A stretch of DNA of 64,000 nucleotides from Forficula auricularia. Lineage: Eukaryota > Arthropoda > Insecta > Dermaptera > Forficulidae. Each line of letters starts with the position of its first letter. The first letter of the stretch is position 1. The stretch spans positions 140,801 through 204,800 of the forward strand of contig JALMQS010000273.1 of NCBI GenBank assembly GCA_024734495.1. The letters run 5' to 3'. This document shows positions 62,216-64,000 of this stretch, one piece after another. The position numbers and the translations under genes are program-made. The notes under the pieces are model-generated. The model worked only from the letters and a program-made list of their open reading frames with translations. It was not told where the DNA came from and made no database searches.

Positions 62216-62448
62216 AAAAGAGTAAATAAATATTATATTTAATATTGATTTACTATGAGTTAAGGATTCTAGGTCACTTATTTCACATTAAAATTAAAAA
62301 TTAAAAGATATAAAAAAATTTTCTTTTTTCAATAAATATATTGAAAAAGAAATTTTTTTGAATTTTTTAATTTTAATGTGAAATAAGTACCTAGAATCCT
62401 TAACTCATAGTAAATCAATATTAAATATAATATTTATTTACTCTTATC
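62216..62448. repeat. Near-perfect palindrome, arms about 105 bp
   Basis: AAGAGTAAATAAATATTATA through CATTAAAATTAAAAATT is mirrored to CTTAACTCATAGTAAATCAA. The centre is A/T-rich. Followed by GATGTTTCACCTTGCACC, related to the text after the 59396 array. Confidence 0.85.
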
Positions 62449-62524
62449 TTTATTAAAGATGTTTCACCTTGCACCAACACCACAATCTCTACTAATTATC
62501 TCTAAAACTCTTACTTATTTCGAT

Positions 62525-62830
62525 TTTCACCATTTTGACCAAGAAGGAGCACATTTTCGACAAAGACGACTATATACATTTTTAAACTAGATTAAATTTG
62601 CTACAATTTAAATAAAGTTTCATTCTAATTGGATAATGGTAACATGAGGTCGAAGTCTTTAAAAAATGCAATTTTTTGCAAAAAATCCCAGTTTTTCTTT
62701 CATAAAATGAAAACCACTCATCCTAGAATCTTTATTCTTATCTCATTCTCTAGTAAATTTTGTTTATTTGAACGTTTACTTGTACTACTTTTTTGAAAAA
62801 ACTATTAGATTTATAGATATCCAGCATGAT
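62525..62830 (+). mobile_element. Foldback family H, fragment
   Basis: CACCATTTTGACCAAGAAGG, AAAACCACTCATCCTAGAA and GATTTATAGATATCCAGCAT align with 28310-28620. Confidence 0.75.
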
Positions 62831-63005
62831 TTGATAAGCCGTTTTAGAGTTATTCAAGAAAAACTAAAAAAAACTCCGAAATTTTTTTCATTTTGAGACT
62901 CGTAGAAAAATTTCCACAACACAGATTTGGAAGAAAACTTAGGCTAGTAATCAAAAAAGGTATTCCAGCAATAAAATCTTTACCGGGAATTATTTCCTGT
63001 TAAAA

Positions 63006-63555
63006 TCGTAATTTGCCTGACTATATGTGAAATATTCTTTTTTGCTGCTCATATGAGGCAAACTGCCTTAGAGCACTGTATGAGTTTGCAAGTTTGAAAA
63101 TAGACTTTAAATAAATAAATAAATATATTGGTCTTAATAATTCTACATCGAGTTAATTTTAAGAAGACATAAAATTTATTTATGACAATTAAAATTAAAT
63201 TTTTCAGATGACAAATCATGAAGTAGAAAAAGTACTAATGTTTGTGGGCCGATATGCACCAAAAACTAATCAGCGCTTTCATTTTGTTAAAATAATGGTA
63301 GGTTTTAAATTGCACTTCAATCTGTTGAAAGGTGTGGAAAAAATTGTCGACGAAAAAAAGAACACCTGCATACATATCTACACACATACATCCGCACGGA
63401 CTAAATGAAAAAATCGCACTTTTTGGGTTCTGGACGAGACCTCGTGTACTTACTTTCTGACAAAACCACCAAGTCTAAAAATTCAACCTTATTGAATACT
63501 TACAATTTGGGACTGGTTGTGAGAACATGGGTTCCGCAGTCTTTACCTGAGGATT
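63006..63555. other. Unclassified
   Basis: GTGGGCCGATATGCACCAAA then AACTAATCAGC (63244-63274) is a short family G piece. A 66-codon ORF (63208-63408) spans it and is not a gene. Confidence 0.35.
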
Positions 63556-63556
63556 A

Positions 63557-64000
63557 TAACTGATACAAAGGGTCCTTTACCTCTCATTTTCAGTTTTTTT
63601 AAGGAAATAAGGTTTTACTTTTAAAGAAATTTTAATTTATTCTAATATTATATTATATACAGAGCTCGAATATAATATTAATTTTTATATCTCTCCTAAA
63701 AATTGAATTTATGAACCCTTCCAATAATTGTCAAGTGATATAAAGGGTCCTCTCATTTTCGGATTTTTTAAAAAAAATAAAGTTGTCTTTTTCAGGAAAT
63801 TTTAATTTATTCTAATATTATATTATATACAGAGTTTGAATATAATATTTATTTTTATATCTCCTAAAAATTAAATTTATGAACCCTTCCAAAAATTGTC
63901 AAGTGATACAAAGGGTCCCCTTTACCTCTCATTTTCAGATTTTTTTAAGAAAATAAAGTTTTACTTTTAAAGAAATTTTAATTTATTCTAATATTATATT
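63557..64000. repeat. Tandem repeat, period about 170-176 bp, running off the window
   Basis: CAAAGGGTCC.TTTACCTCTC and TTTAATTTATTCTAATATTA recur with starts of the latter at 63631, 63801 and 63977. The last unit is cut by the window end. Units are about 90% alike. Confidence 0.85.

Larger units (their letters stand above)
61745..63005. mobile_element. 1.25-kb foldback containing a SINE and two other foldbacks
   Basis: Outer arms at 61745-61915 and 62835-63000 are inverted copies (GGGAAATAATTCCCGG, GATGGAATACC/GGTATTCCAGC, AACTTAGG, TTTCCACA). Between them lie the SINE (62038-62184), a near-perfect palindrome (62216-62448) and a family H fragment (62525-62830). Confidence 0.75.

Noticed and set aside
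1..64000. CRISPR arrays, bacterial operons, riboswitches, insertion sequences of prokaryotic type
   Set aside because: Repeats are transposon- or satellite-like, introns and SINEs are present, and no spacer-repeat pattern with regular unique spacers was seen. The DNA is eukaryotic.

Overview
The window is gene-poor, AT-rich, strongly repetitive eukaryotic DNA, most likely from an arthropod and probably an insect. The evidence is the transposon repertoire: several hAT types, PIF/Harbinger-like TTA/TAA elements, a Tc1-type transposase, Penelope-like elements, tRNA-derived SINEs, and non-LTR elements ending in simple A/T repeats. There are no operons or ribosome binding sites and no long intact ORF. 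Nothing here is a confidently identified host protein. Every long ORF I examined either belongs to a mobile element or is a by-product of a repeat. All calls were made by eye, without homology searches.

Host signal. A chain of short exon-like blocks lies on the minus strand (transcription right to left): 32315-32271, 29607-29449, 25711-25663, 25598-25543, 25012-24932 (with a paralogous block near 27560-27486), 22659-22580 and 9805-9759. Most have AG/GT borders, and five can be joined in one open phase. They suggest the introns of one long minus-strand gene with alternative 3' ends. The 29.6 kb block reads as an alternative terminal exon with a 12-C tract that controls the frame. I do not recognise the protein. 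Several 0.3-0.9 kb GC-richer, non-repeated islands (0.53-1.26, 3.05-3.95, 13.2-13.5, 20.56-21.25, 23.3-24.0, 45.45-45.86, 60.9-61.24 kb) are candidate regulatory or untranslated sequence.

Layout. 0-9.4 kb: three non-LTR reverse-transcriptase 3' fragments, a foldback element, a small TIR element, and the first copy of an element ending in GTCGGTT (here called family A). 9.4-16.9 kb: a foldback next to an exon, a SINE interrupted by a TIR element inside a TTAA-flanked element, and a Penelope-type inverted repeat. 16.9-23 kb: a hAT element with transposase remnant, family A, a palindrome, and a second TTAA element. 23-33 kb: most exon blocks, a diverged segmental duplication, several palindromes and a 1-kb foldback. 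33-49 kb: many family A and family G copies, palindromes carrying hammerhead motifs, a 1.17-kb palindrome built of palindromes, and a Harbinger-like element nested between two family A copies. 49-64 kb: a Penelope-like element with its C-terminal coding end, a deleted Tc1 copy with an intron, hAT and Harbinger-like MITEs, alternating inverted arrays, a 1.25-kb nested foldback, and a tandem repeat that runs off the right edge.

Common theme. Foldback structure dominates at every scale. At least fourteen sites carry a hammerhead-ribozyme-like core (CTGANGA, a hairpin, then GAAA). Many occur as inverted pairs, one in each arm of a palindrome. These palindromes and the family A elements are the most promising under-described material in the window.
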